This document shows positions 7,915 to 15,457 of a DNA stretch of 64,000 nt, in pieces (the first letter of the stretch is position 1; each line of letters starts with the position of its first letter). The translations under genes were made by a program, and so were the position numbers. Source of the stretch: Caballeronia fortuita (lineage in GTDB: Bacteria; Pseudomonadota; Gammaproteobacteria; Burkholderiales; Burkholderiaceae); contig NZ_FCNX02000014.1 in assembly GCF_001544835.2 (NCBI RefSeq), positions 1 to 64,000 on the forward strand, given 5' to 3'. The notes under the pieces are model-generated. The model did no database searches. It was not told where the DNA came from and saw only the letters and a list, made by a program, of their open reading frames with translations.

Positions 7915-8901
7915 TCATGCCGGATGCGTGGCATCGGCGGCTTCGTGCCCGGTAAATCTCTCGCGATACGCTTGCGGCGATACGCCGAGCGAGCGCAGGA
8001 AGCCGCGCCGCATCGTTTCCTCGGTGCCGAAACCGCAACGCGCGGCGATGCGCTTGACAGGCAGCGTCGTATCGCCGAGCAGACGGCGCGCGGCTTCGAG
8101 GCGCATGCGTTCGATCGAGCGCGCGGGCGTCGTACCCGTCTGCGCGCGGTAATGGCGCACGAAACTGCGCTCGCTCATGCCGACGCGCGCGGCGAGCACG
8201 CCCACCGACAAGTCGGCCGCGAGATTTTCCGCGATCCATGCATGCAGCTCGCCGAAACGCTCGCCCGACTTTTGCAGCGACAGCGCCGCGCTAAACTGCG
8301 CCTGGCCGCCGGGACGCTTGAGGAACACGACCAGATGGCGCGCGACATCGAGCGCGAGCATGCGTCCAAGATCATCCTCGACAAGCGCGAGCGATAGATC
8401 GATGCCCGCCGTCACGCCGGCGGAGGTCCACACGTCGCCGTCGCGGATGAAGATGGGATCGGGCTCGACGCGGATTGCCGGAAAGCGCGTTGCGAGTTCC
8501 GCGCAGCGCGTCCAGTGCGTGACGGCGCGCCGTTCGTTGAGCAGACCGGCTGCCGCGAGCAGAAAGGCGCCCGTGCAGACCGACGCCGTGCGCCGCGCAT
8601 GCGCCGCGTGCTCGCGTACCCAATCGACCAACTCGCGGTCATGCACCGCCCGATGCACGCCCCAGCCGCCCGCGACGATCAGCGTGTCGCAGGCTTCGTG
8701 CGCGCCGGGCAACGCTTCGCCGGCGAGCCCGAGTCCCGCCGACGTGTTCACGCTGCCGCCGCGCGACACCACGCGCGGGCGATACGGCTGCGGCAAGCCC
8801 GCCGCGACCGCCAGGTCGTTCGCCGATGCAAAAACCTGCAAGGGGCCGGCTACGTCGAGCAATTGCACGTCGGGGAAAGCGAGTATGTCGATGAAGCGCA
8901 T
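7915..8901 (-). CDS. GlxA-family AraC-type transcriptional regulator
   Basis: A 328-residue protein with an N-terminal DJ-1/PfpI-like domain (about 1-190), containing the elbow cysteine Cys109 in SVCTGAFLLA, and a C-terminal AraC/XylS double helix-turn-helix (about 220-320, with RIAARCGFGTEETMRRGF as the second motif). Family members are cytoplasmic activators whose amidase-like domain senses an amine or amide metabolite. It is divergent from the isonitrile hydratase gene, 117 bp away, so it probably controls that gene. The start MRFIDILAFPD is chosen by family length; in-frame starts up to 8976 exist and no strong ribosome binding site decides between them. Confidence 0.85.
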   Translation of the reverse strand: MRFIDILAFPDVQLLDVAGPLQVFASANDLAVAAGLPQPYRPRVVSRGGSVNTSAGLGLAGEALPGAHEACDTLIVAGGWGVHRAVHDRELVDWVREHAAHARRTASVCTGAFLLAAAGLLNERRAVTHWTRCAELATRFPAIRVEPDPIFIRDGDVWTSAGVTAGIDLSLALVEDDLGRMLALDVARHLVVFLKRPGGQAQFSAALSLQKSGERFGELHAWIAENLAADLSVGVLAARVGMSERSFVRHYRAQTGTTPARSIERMRLEAARRLLGDTTLPVKRIAARCGFGTEETMRRGFLRSLGVSPQAYRERFTGHEAADATHPA

Positions 8902-9018
8902 GGCGTTGTTCTGAAGCGAGATTGGCGCGAAACGTGGGTCGTGTGTCAATTTCGCCATAGCGTAGCGGCGTAGCATCGGGACGTCTACTGCAGAGAACCA
9001 TCGATCAAGGAGAAGACG

Positions 9019-9708
9019 ATGACGCTACATATCGGCCTGCTGTTGTTTCCGCGCGTTCAGCAACTGGACCTGACCGGTCCCTACGACGTTTTCGCTTCCA
9101 TGCCCGATACCAAAGTGCATCTGGTATGCAAAACGCGTGATTCCGTCCAATCGAGCGCCGGCATGGTTCTGACGCCCGATGCGAGTTACGCCGATTGCCC
9201 CGCGCTCGACGTGTTGTGCGTGCCAGGCGGCTCAGGCGTCGGCGATTTGATGGAGGACGAGGAGACGCTCGCTTTTTTGCGCGAGCAGGCGGCGGGCGCG
9301 CGCTACGTAACGTCGGTCTGCACCGGCTCGCTCGTGCTCGGCGCGGCCGGTCTGTTGCGCGGCAAGCAAGCGACGACGCACTGGGCGTATCACGATCTGC
9401 TCGCGGAACTGGGCGCAATTCCGGTGCACGCGCGCGTCGTGCGCGACGGCAATCTGTTCACGGGCGGCGGCATTACCGCGGGCATCGATTTCGCGCTGAC
9501 GCTCGCGGCGGAACTCGTCGGCGAACATGAAGCGCAGGCGATACAGCTGCAGATGGAATACGCGCCCGCGCCGCCGTTCGATTCGGGCGATCCGTCACGC
9601 GCGCCCGCGAACGTCGCCGATGATGTGCGCGAGCGTTGCGCACCGTCGCTGGCGGCACGCGGCGCGATCACGGCGCGGGTCGCGGAGCGGTTGAAATCGA
9701 ATGCTTAA
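9019..9708 (+). CDS. inhA: Isonitrile hydratase, DJ-1/PfpI superfamily
   Basis: A 229-residue protein that agrees closely with the pseudomonad isonitrile (isocyanide) hydratase, which adds water to R-NC to give an N-substituted formamide. The expected active-site residues are in place: Asp17 in QQLDLTGPYDVFASMP and the nucleophile Cys101 followed by Thr102 in SVCTGSLVLGAAGLL. Other diagnostic stretches are TTHWAYHDLL and GNLFTGGGITAGIDFALTLA. A GGAGAAGACG ribosome binding site precedes the ATG. Its divergent GlxA-type neighbour is the likely regulator. The role could be isocyanide detoxification or nitrogen acquisition. Confidence 0.88.
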   Translation: MTLHIGLLLFPRVQQLDLTGPYDVFASMPDTKVHLVCKTRDSVQSSAGMVLTPDASYADCPALDVLCVPGGSGVGDLMEDEETLAFLREQAAGARYVTSVCTGSLVLGAAGLLRGKQATTHWAYHDLLAELGAIPVHARVVRDGNLFTGGGITAGIDFALTLAAELVGEHEAQAIQLQMEYAPAPPFDSGDPSRAPANVADDVRERCAPSLAARGAITARVAERLKSNA

Positions 9709-9722
9709 TTTAAGAGCACCGC

Positions 9723-9775
9723 ATGGTTCGATGCATGCAAAATTCAAAACGCCAAATGGTTCAATGCATGCAAAA
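9723..9775. repeat. Two-copy 33-bp tandem repeat
   Basis: Two copies of a 20-base unit, ATGGTTC(G/A)ATGCATGCAAAA, start at 9723 and 9756 with a period of 33 bp and differ at one base. Each copy carries the 6-bp palindrome GCATGC. The repeat fills the 87-bp spacer between convergent genes inhA and the GNAT gene. No T-run follows it, so it is not an obvious terminator; function unknown. Confidence 0.7.
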
Positions 9776-9795
9776 CGCAAAATGCGAGACAACGA

Positions 9796-10218
9796 CTAAA
9801 ACCGTTTCTGCATGAAATAACGCGACTGGCCGGCATGGAAGTCGGCGAGTTCGCCGAACGCTTCATAACCGCAGCGCGCGTAGAGTGCGCGCGCTGCGGG
9901 ATTGACGGTATCGAGCCACGCGGCGCGGCAGCCGCGTTTCTTCGCTTCGGTTTCGGCGGCGTCGAGCGCGCGTGCGCCCAGACCGCCGCCGCGCGCGTCC
10001 TCGCGGATCCACAGCCATTTCACGAAGAGCCAGTCCCACGCCGTGTAGCCCGCGAGACCGCCTATGAAATCGTCGTCACGATAGATCGACACCGAGAGAT
10101 CGCGCTGATGGCCCGGTCCGAGCTGCGTGCGGTTAAATGCGGCGAGCCCGCCTGCGACATCGCGCTCGAAGGTCGCATCGATCCAGTCGGTGACGGCGAG
10201 CGTGAGGTCCGCGGTCAT
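9796..10218 (-). CDS. GNAT-family N-acetyltransferase
   Basis: A 140-residue acetyltransferase with the GNAT acetyl-CoA binding motif A, ARGGGLGARALDAAETEAK (about 87-105), and the downstream PAARALYARCGYEAFGEL segment of motif B. It would transfer acetyl from acetyl-CoA to an amine of unknown identity in the cytoplasm. The start MTADLTLAV at 10218 fits the usual GNAT length; the ribosome binding site is weak. It begins 16 bp after the stop of the substrate-binding protein gene on the same strand, so the two are probably co-transcribed. Confidence 0.8.
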   Translation of the reverse strand: MTADLTLAVTDWIDATFERDVAGGLAAFNRTQLGPGHQRDLSVSIYRDDDFIGGLAGYTAWDWLFVKWLWIREDARGGGLGARALDAAETEAKKRGCRAAWLDTVNPAARALYARCGYEAFGELADFHAGQSRYFMQKRF

Positions 10219-10234
10219 GTCTGAACCACTCGCT

Positions 10235-10966
10235 TCACGCGGCCGGCGCGACCGATGCGCCCTCGATGCCGTGCCGCGCGAGCGCTTGCGCAACAAAGCC
10301 CGAGCGCTTCACGTCTTCGACGAAATCGCGCAGATAACGCGCGGCTTCATCGCCACGACTTTTCGGCAAGCCCATTGCCTGCTGGATCACCATGAAGTGT
10401 CCGTCGAGCAGACGCACGCCGGATGAACGCGCGGCATCGGCTGCGAGTTGCTGCTTCACGCCCGCGGCGACTTCGAGACCGTCGCGCAAGAACTCGTCGA
10501 CAACGGTCTGCGACGACGCTGTCCGAACGATCTGCGCATGCTTGATCTCGCGCGTGAGGAAGAGGTCGTATGCGCTGCCCTTGCCGACCATGATGCGATT
10601 GCCTTCGCGATCGACATCCTCGTTGCGCATGAGCGGCGATGCATCGCGCACGAGATAGCAGCCTTCGATCAGCACATACGGCGCGGTGAACGCGATGCCC
10701 GCGCCGCGCAGCGGATCGATCGCGAAGAAGCCGATGTCGGCGCCTCCGTTCGTGACGGTCTCGACGGATTCGGCGGCTCTGTCGAACGATGTGAAGGCGA
10801 CCGGCACACCGAGCCGCGACGCAAGCTCGCGCGCGATATCCACCGATACGCCGCCCGGCTCGCTGCCCGCCGTGCGATGCGCGAGGATCGGGTTGCCTAG
10901 ATTGATCGATGCGCGCAGCGTGCCCGTCGGCGCGAAGGCGTTCAGCAAGGAAGCAGAAAGGGTCAT
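10235..10966 (-). CDS. Amino-acid-type substrate-binding fold protein without signal peptide
   Basis: A 243-residue protein of the type 2 periplasmic-binding family (SBP_bac_3 type): an N-terminal lobe beginning TGTLRASINLGNPILA, the GGVSVDIARELASRLGVPV segment, GADIGFFAIDPLRGAGIAFTAPY and a return lobe with GKGSAYDLFLTREI. Homologues usually bind polar amino acids for ABC importers and carry a signal peptide. Here the first 20 residues (MTLSASLLNAFAPTGTLRAS) lack a basic n-region and a long hydrophobic core, and there is no transporter permease or ATPase nearby. The start at 10966 avoids overlap with the divergent cupin gene. It may act in the cytoplasm as a binding protein or enzyme. Confidence 0.75.
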   Translation of the reverse strand: MTLSASLLNAFAPTGTLRASINLGNPILAHRTAGSEPGGVSVDIARELASRLGVPVAFTSFDRAAESVETVTNGGADIGFFAIDPLRGAGIAFTAPYVLIEGCYLVRDASPLMRNEDVDREGNRIMVGKGSAYDLFLTREIKHAQIVRTASSQTVVDEFLRDGLEVAAGVKQQLAADAARSSGVRLLDGHFMVIQQAMGLPKSRGDEAARYLRDFVEDVKRSGFVAQALARHGIEGASVAPAA

Positions 10967-11056
10967 GGCGTTTCGTCGATGGTTGATGGAGATAGGGCGA
11001 CACGAGCGATCCGATGCAGAATACGCGAACCGCAACGGCTCTGCCAAAGGAACGAC

Positions 11057-11566
11057 ATGCAACGCGCACGCATCGACAGCAAGGAATTGATTGAGCGTCT
11101 GAAGCTCGAACCGCATCCGGAAGGCGGATTCTTTCGCGAGACCTATCGCGCGAGCGGCAAGGTCACGCGCGAAAACGAAGTTGAAACGCGTTCGGCGTCG
11201 ACCGCGATTTACTTCCTGCTTTGCGATGGCGCGCATTCGGCATGGCATCGCATTCGTTCGGATGAAGTCTGGCACTTCTACGCGGGCGATCCCGTCGATG
11301 TGCACGTGCTCGATGCGAACGGCGGGCTCGTCACGCATCGACTCGGCAATGCCCTCGACCATGCCGATAGCGTGTTTCAGGCGGTTGTCGAAGCGGGCAA
11401 CTGGTTCGCGGCCGAATGTCGCGATACAGAGGGCGCGGCGCTCGTCGGCTGCACGGTCGCGCCCGGCTTCGAGTTCAGCGAGTTCGAACTTGCCGCACCG
11501 GGCGCGCTCGAATCAAGCTATCCGCAGCATCGTGAACTGATCGCGCGGCTGAGCCTTAAAGCATGA
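11057..11566 (+). CDS. Cupin_5 (DUF985) family protein
   Basis: A 169-residue single-domain beta-barrel protein. The N-terminal EPHPEGGFFRETYRASG, the IYFLLCDGAHSAWHRI strand pair and the WHFYAGDPVDVHVLD segment are typical of the Cupin_5/DUF985 family, which includes yeast YML079w. These proteins bind small ligands in a jelly-roll pocket; no reaction is firmly established. AAAGGAACGAC precedes the ATG at 11057. It is divergent from the substrate-binding protein gene (90-bp spacer) and is followed by an IclR regulator on the same strand. Confidence 0.85.
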   Translation: MQRARIDSKELIERLKLEPHPEGGFFRETYRASGKVTRENEVETRSASTAIYFLLCDGAHSAWHRIRSDEVWHFYAGDPVDVHVLDANGGLVTHRLGNALDHADSVFQAVVEAGNWFAAECRDTEGAALVGCTVAPGFEFSEFELAAPGALESSYPQHRELIARLSLKA

Positions 11567-11627
11567 CGCTTCGCGCGTGAGTGCGGTTATCATCGCGCGC
11601 ATCATCGACAACAACACAAGGTCAGGC

Positions 11628-12410
11628 ATGAGCGCAGTGCGCCGCGGGATTCAATCGATCGAAGTAGGTGGCGCGCTGTTGCGCGCGCTCGTGGATCACG
11701 GCGGCCCGATGCTGCTCGGCGATCTCGCGAAGAAGGCGGGCATGCCGTCGGCGAAGGCGCATCCGTATCTCGTGTCGTACGGCAATCTCGGCCTGATACA
11801 GCAGGACCCTGCAACCGGCCGCTACGAGCTCGGCCCGTTCGCCTTGCAGATGGGTCTGATCAGTCTGCAACGCGTCGATCCGGTGCGCCTCGCGATCGCG
11901 GAACTGGCGAGCATGACGCCGCGCATCGATCACACGGTCGCGCTCGCGAGCGCGGGCAGCTATGGACCGACGATCGTTCATATCCAGCAGGCGAGCGTGC
12001 CCATTCACGTGACGATGCGCACTGGCACGGTGATGTCCTTACTGCAGACCGCAACGGGCCGCGCATTCGCCGCCTTTTTACCGCCGATGACAGTCGATGC
12101 GCTCGTCGCGATCGAGCGAGCGGGCGCGTTGCAGACAGGCGCGAAGCTGCGCGAGTACACGCGTGCTCAAATCGACGCGATGCTCGCGCAAGTGCGCGAA
12201 CGCGGCATCGCGCGCGCAATCGACGAACCGGTCGCGGGCATCAGCGCGATGAGCGCGCCGGTCTTCGATCACACGCGCAACATCGTGCTCGCGATCACGG
12301 CGATCGGCCCGAGCGGCTCGTTCGACGGCGCCTGGAACGGCGATATCGCAGAGGCGCTGCGCGTCTGCGCGCAACGCGTATCGAAGATGCTCGGCTTTGT
12401 CGTCGTCTGA
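11628..12410 (+). CDS. IclR-family transcriptional regulator
   Basis: A 260-residue regulator with an N-terminal winged helix (about 5-65, SIEVGGALLRALVDHGGPM and LGDLAKKAGMPSAKAHPYL) and a C-terminal IclR effector domain (about 80-260). The residue pattern GISAMSAPVFDHTRNIVLAI is typical of the effector pocket. The ATG at 11628 is chosen with AAGGTCAGGC upstream; a longer in-frame start at 11577 is possible. Its target is not certain. The next plus-strand gene, an FAD monooxygenase of the aromatic hydroxylase type, is a reasonable candidate because IclR proteins often control aromatic catabolism. Confidence 0.88.
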   Translation: MSAVRRGIQSIEVGGALLRALVDHGGPMLLGDLAKKAGMPSAKAHPYLVSYGNLGLIQQDPATGRYELGPFALQMGLISLQRVDPVRLAIAELASMTPRIDHTVALASAGSYGPTIVHIQQASVPIHVTMRTGTVMSLLQTATGRAFAAFLPPMTVDALVAIERAGALQTGAKLREYTRAQIDAMLAQVRERGIARAIDEPVAGISAMSAPVFDHTRNIVLAITAIGPSGSFDGAWNGDIAEALRVCAQRVSKMLGFVVV

Positions 12411-12424
12411 CCGATAGCGCGCGG

Positions 12425-12643
12425 TCACACGGGCCGCCAGTGCCCCGGCACCCACTGCCAGTGGTTGCCTTCCCATCGATAATGCCCCTTCACCCAGCGA
12501 TACCCCGTCGCGGGCGGCGGCGGCATGACTTCCGCCACGGGCGCGGGCTGCTGCGGCGGCGCCGGTTCGACGACGCAACCCGAGAGCAGCGAGCCCGCCG
12601 TCATCGCGCTGACCAGCATCAGTGAAGCCTTCGCTTTCATCAT
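12425..12643 (-). CDS. Small lipoprotein with Trp/Tyr-rich C-terminal repeats
   Basis: A 72-residue exported lipoprotein. The N-terminal signal ends with a lipobox LLSGC near residue 22, a Pro-rich linker follows (PPQQPAPVAEVMPPPP), and the C-terminal third (YRWVKGHYRWEGNHWQWVPG) has the aromatic YxW/HWxW pattern seen in the YXWGXW-repeat proteins of proteobacteria, of unknown function. It is probably anchored to the outer membrane. The second in-frame ATG (12643) is chosen over the ATG at 12649 because AGAGG is directly adjacent to the first one and correctly spaced for the second. It is convergent with the IclR gene. Confidence 0.72.
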   Translation of the reverse strand: MMKAKASLMLVSAMTAGSLLSGCVVEPAPPQQPAPVAEVMPPPPATGYRWVKGHYRWEGNHWQWVPGHWRPV

Positions 12644-12777
12644 TTTCATCCTCTAATGTTCATATGGGTTCCGGGGCATTCGCCGCCTGAATCTTGAACG
12701 CGCGTTCGCGGAAGGACCGTCGCACGTGCATGTAAGCGGATGTAAGTGCGCGCCCGTGAATTGGGGTAAACGCACAT

Positions 12778-12805
12778 TCAACAATATAAAACGACTTGTA
12801 CAATG
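12778..12805 (+). promoter_or_regulatory. Possible sigma-70 promoter with palindromic operator
   Basis: TTCAAC (12778-12783) and TACAAT (12800-12805) are separated by 16 bp, upstream of the FAD monooxygenase gene. The -10 box overlaps a perfect palindrome TTGTACAA (12797-12804), a possible operator for the nearby IclR protein. The -35 match is weak, so this is tentative. Confidence 0.3.
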
Positions 12806-12856
12806 ATGAACAACTAAGCGAAAGCAAAGCGATTCGAGCCGATTGAGACGATCGAC

Positions 12857-14536
12857 ATGTCCGTGAACTACGCCAGTCTGCGTTTCGACTATCAGCGCGC
12901 GCCCGAACACGACGCGCCCGCATCGTCGCCGTATCCCGTCGCGGTGATCGGCGCGGGGCCGGTCGGTCTCGCCACGGCGATCGATCTTGCGCAGCAGGGC
13001 GTACGCACCGTGCTGCTCGACAACGACGACACCGTGTCGAGCGGATCGCGCGCCATCTGCTTCGCCAAGCGCACGCTCGAAATCTTCGATCGTCTCGGCT
13101 GCGGCGACAGGATGATCGAGAAGGGCGTGAGCTGGAATGTCGGCAAGGTATTTCTCCACGAAGACCTCGTCTATACGTTCAATCTTCTGCCGGAAACGGG
13201 ACATTCGCGGCCCGCGTTCATCAACTTGCAGCAGTACTACGTCGAAGGCTTTCTCGCCGAACGTGCGATGCAACTGGAGCAGTTGCAGTTGCGCTGGAAG
13301 AGCAACGTGACCGGCGTGACGCAACACGACGAGCACGTCGAATTGCAGATCGAAACGCCCGACGGCGTGTATGTGCTCAAGGCGCGTTACGTCGTAGCCG
13401 CCGATGGCTCGCGCAGCGCGATGCGCGGGTTGCTCGGTCTCGACAGTCATGGCCGCACGTTCAAGGATCGGTTCCTGATCGCCGATGTGAAGATGAAGGC
13501 GCCGTTCCCGACCGAGCGCTGGTTCTGGTTCGATCCGCCGTTTCATCGCAATCAGTCGGTGCTGCTGCATCGTCAGCCGGACAACGTGTGGCGCATCGAT
13601 TTTCAGCTTGGATGGGACGCCGATCCGGTCGCGGAGAAAGCGCCCGAGCGCGTGATTCCGCGCGTCAAAGCGTTGCTCGGCGAGGACGCTGAGTTCGAAC
13701 TCGAATGGGTGAGCGTCTACACGTTCTCGTGTCTGCGCATGGACGATTTCAGGCACGGGCGCATCATCTTCGCGGGCGATTCGGCGCATGGCGTGTCGCC
13801 GTTCGGCGCGCGTGGCGCAAACAGCGGCGTGCAGGATGCGGACAATCTCGCGTGGAAACTGAAGCTCGTCGTGAACGGCGATGCACCGCATACGCTGCTC
13901 GATACCTACGCATCCGAGCGCGAATATGCCGCCGACGAAAACATCCTCAACTCGACGCGCGCGACCGACTTCATTACGCCGAAAAGCCCTGTTTCAAGGC
14001 TTTTTCGCGACGCGACGCTCAACCTCGCGAAGGACTGCGCGTTCGCGCGGCGCATGACGAACAGCGGCCGGCTATCGGTGCCCGCGGTGTTGCGCGACTC
14101 GACGCTCAACACGCCCGACAAGGAAGGCGACGTCTTCGATTGCGCGATGATGCCCGGCGCGCCCTGCGTCGATGCGCCCGTGCGCGTCGATGACGAAGAC
14201 GCGTGGCTCTTGCCGCAGACGCACGGCGGCAGGTTCACGGGCATCTATTTCTGCGGGCTGGGTCACGGTCCCGAGGTCTGCGCACAGCGTCTCGCGGCGC
14301 TGTCGAACGGGCCGATTCCTGTCGGCGCGCTCATCGTCGTGCCGCGCGGTATGTCGTGTTCGGTGCCGGGCGTGACGGTGGTCGAAGATATGGAAGGGAT
14401 GGTCGCGCATCGCTTCGATGCGCGGCCGGGCACGTTCTATCTGCTGCGTCCCGATCAACACGTGTGCGCGCGCTGGCGCGCCTTCGATGCCGCATCGGTC
14501 GCGGCCGCGGTAAAGCGTGCAACCTGCAACGGGTGA
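12857..14536 (+). CDS. FAD-dependent aromatic-type monooxygenase
   Basis: A 559-residue group A flavoprotein hydroxylase. The N-terminal dinucleotide fold VAVIGAGPVGLATAIDLAQ (about 29-47) binds the FAD adenine; the DG-type motif YVVAADGSRSAMRGLLG and the GD motif IIFAGDSAHGVSPFGARGAN bind the rest of FAD and NAD(P)H. Such enzymes hydroxylate phenolic substrates (MhpA, PobA and relatives). The C-terminal thioredoxin-like extension is typical of the larger phenol-hydroxylase-type members. It is followed after 8 bp by a DUF2783 gene, an arrangement I recall for a subset of these monooxygenases. The substrate cannot be named from the sequence. Confidence 0.85.
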   Translation: MSVNYASLRFDYQRAPEHDAPASSPYPVAVIGAGPVGLATAIDLAQQGVRTVLLDNDDTVSSGSRAICFAKRTLEIFDRLGCGDRMIEKGVSWNVGKVFLHEDLVYTFNLLPETGHSRPAFINLQQYYVEGFLAERAMQLEQLQLRWKSNVTGVTQHDEHVELQIETPDGVYVLKARYVVAADGSRSAMRGLLGLDSHGRTFKDRFLIADVKMKAPFPTERWFWFDPPFHRNQSVLLHRQPDNVWRIDFQLGWDADPVAEKAPERVIPRVKALLGEDAEFELEWVSVYTFSCLRMDDFRHGRIIFAGDSAHGVSPFGARGANSGVQDADNLAWKLKLVVNGDAPHTLLDTYASEREYAADENILNSTRATDFITPKSPVSRLFRDATLNLAKDCAFARRMTNSGRLSVPAVLRDSTLNTPDKEGDVFDCAMMPGAPCVDAPVRVDDEDAWLLPQTHGGRFTGIYFCGLGHGPEVCAQRLAALSNGPIPVGALIVVPRGMSCSVPGVTVVEDMEGMVAHRFDARPGTFYLLRPDQHVCARWRAFDAASVAAAVKRATCNG

Positions 14537-14544
14537 CCAATCGT

Positions 14545-14745
14545 ATGAAGCTCAATCTCGAACTGAATATCGCGGATCACGATGCGTTCTACGAGCGCCT
14601 CATCGACACGCACAACGGCCTCTCCGACGAAGCGAGCCAGATGCTCAACGCGAAGCTCGTGCTGTTGCTCGCGAATCATATCGGCGATAACGAAGTGCTG
14701 AGCGAAGCGCTCGCGATGGCGCGTCACGGCCTCGCCGCGAACTGA
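14545..14745 (+). CDS. DUF2783 family small protein
   Basis: A 66-residue, mostly helical protein (MKLNLELNIADHDAFYERL, then a segment with Asn, Leu and Ala repeats). The pattern matches DUF2783, small proteins encoded directly downstream of FAD monooxygenases, so it may be an accessory subunit or stabiliser of that enzyme. A GTG at 14533 overlapping the upstream stop could also serve as start. Its 3' end overlaps the convergent mobB gene by 22 bp. Confidence 0.75.
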   Translation: MKLNLELNIADHDAFYERLIDTHNGLSDEASQMLNAKLVLLLANHIGDNEVLSEALAMARHGLAAN

Positions 14746-15299
14746 TCGTCCAGCGCAATGCCCACGCGCGCGCAGATGAAAGCGCCGATGCTGTCGATGT
14801 CGTTCAGATCGAACGTCGGCAAGGACGAGTCGATCGCGGCGGCATCGTCGGTGGCGATTGCAATGATCTGCACGTCGGTCTTGTAGAGCGGATCGCGTCC
14901 CGCCGACGGCCGTACGACTTCGAGACGCGGCATGGCTTCGCGCGCGAATCCTTCGACGATCACGAGGTCCGCGTCCGATAAACGCGCGGCCAGTTCCGCG
15001 AGCGGCGGCTCCGCGTCGCCATTCAACTCGCGCACGATCGCATAGCGAAACGGCGATGCGATCAACACTTCACCCGCGCCCGCGCGACGAAAGCGAGCAC
15101 TGTCCTTGCCCGGCGGCTCCAGCTCGATCGAATGATGACTGTGCTTGATGACGTTAGCCGTGATGCCGCGTGCGCGCAGCCACGGCAACAGCGTTTCGAT
15201 CAACGTGGTTTTGCCTTGCCCCGAGCGGCCCGTGATGCCGAAGAGCGGCGGGTGCTGCGGAACCATACGCGAGTTCATGCGCGAGTTTATGTGACTCAT
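14724..15299 (-). CDS. mobB: Molybdopterin-guanine dinucleotide biosynthesis protein B
   Basis: A 191-residue P-loop GTPase. The Walker A motif GRSGQGKTTL is at about 24-33, followed by NVIKHSHHSIELEPPGKDS, which is characteristic of MobB, and by DLVIVEGFAREAMPRLEV. MobB assists MobA in attaching GMP to molybdopterin to form the bis-MGD cofactor. No other molybdenum cofactor gene is nearby. The start is uncertain: three in-frame ATG codons (15299, 15278, 15266) precede the conserved region and none has a clear ribosome binding site. It overlaps the convergent DUF2783 gene. Confidence 0.88.
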   Translation of the reverse strand: MSHINSRMNSRMVPQHPPLFGITGRSGQGKTTLIETLLPWLRARGITANVIKHSHHSIELEPPGKDSARFRRAGAGEVLIASPFRYAIVRELNGDAEPPLAELAARLSDADLVIVEGFAREAMPRLEVVRPSAGRDPLYKTDVQIIAIATDDAAAIDSSLPTFDLNDIDSIGAFICARVGIALDDQFAARP

Positions 15300-15457
15300 A
15301 TGAACGTAGTTCTGTCTCGGATCGGACGAGTGTAACGGCTCGATGGCGAGCGGGGAGAATTCGCGCTATCGTCAGGCATTGCCTTTGCGGCGATACGCGC
15401 CGGAACAGGAACGCTCCGACCCCGACGCCTGAGCCTCAGCACATCAAAGGAACCGAC

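Noticed and set aside
15300-15457. Cobalamin riboswitch before nrdJ
   Set aside because: Expected because NrdJ needs B12, but the core GCTGCCCCCGCAAC-like segment is absent on both strands.
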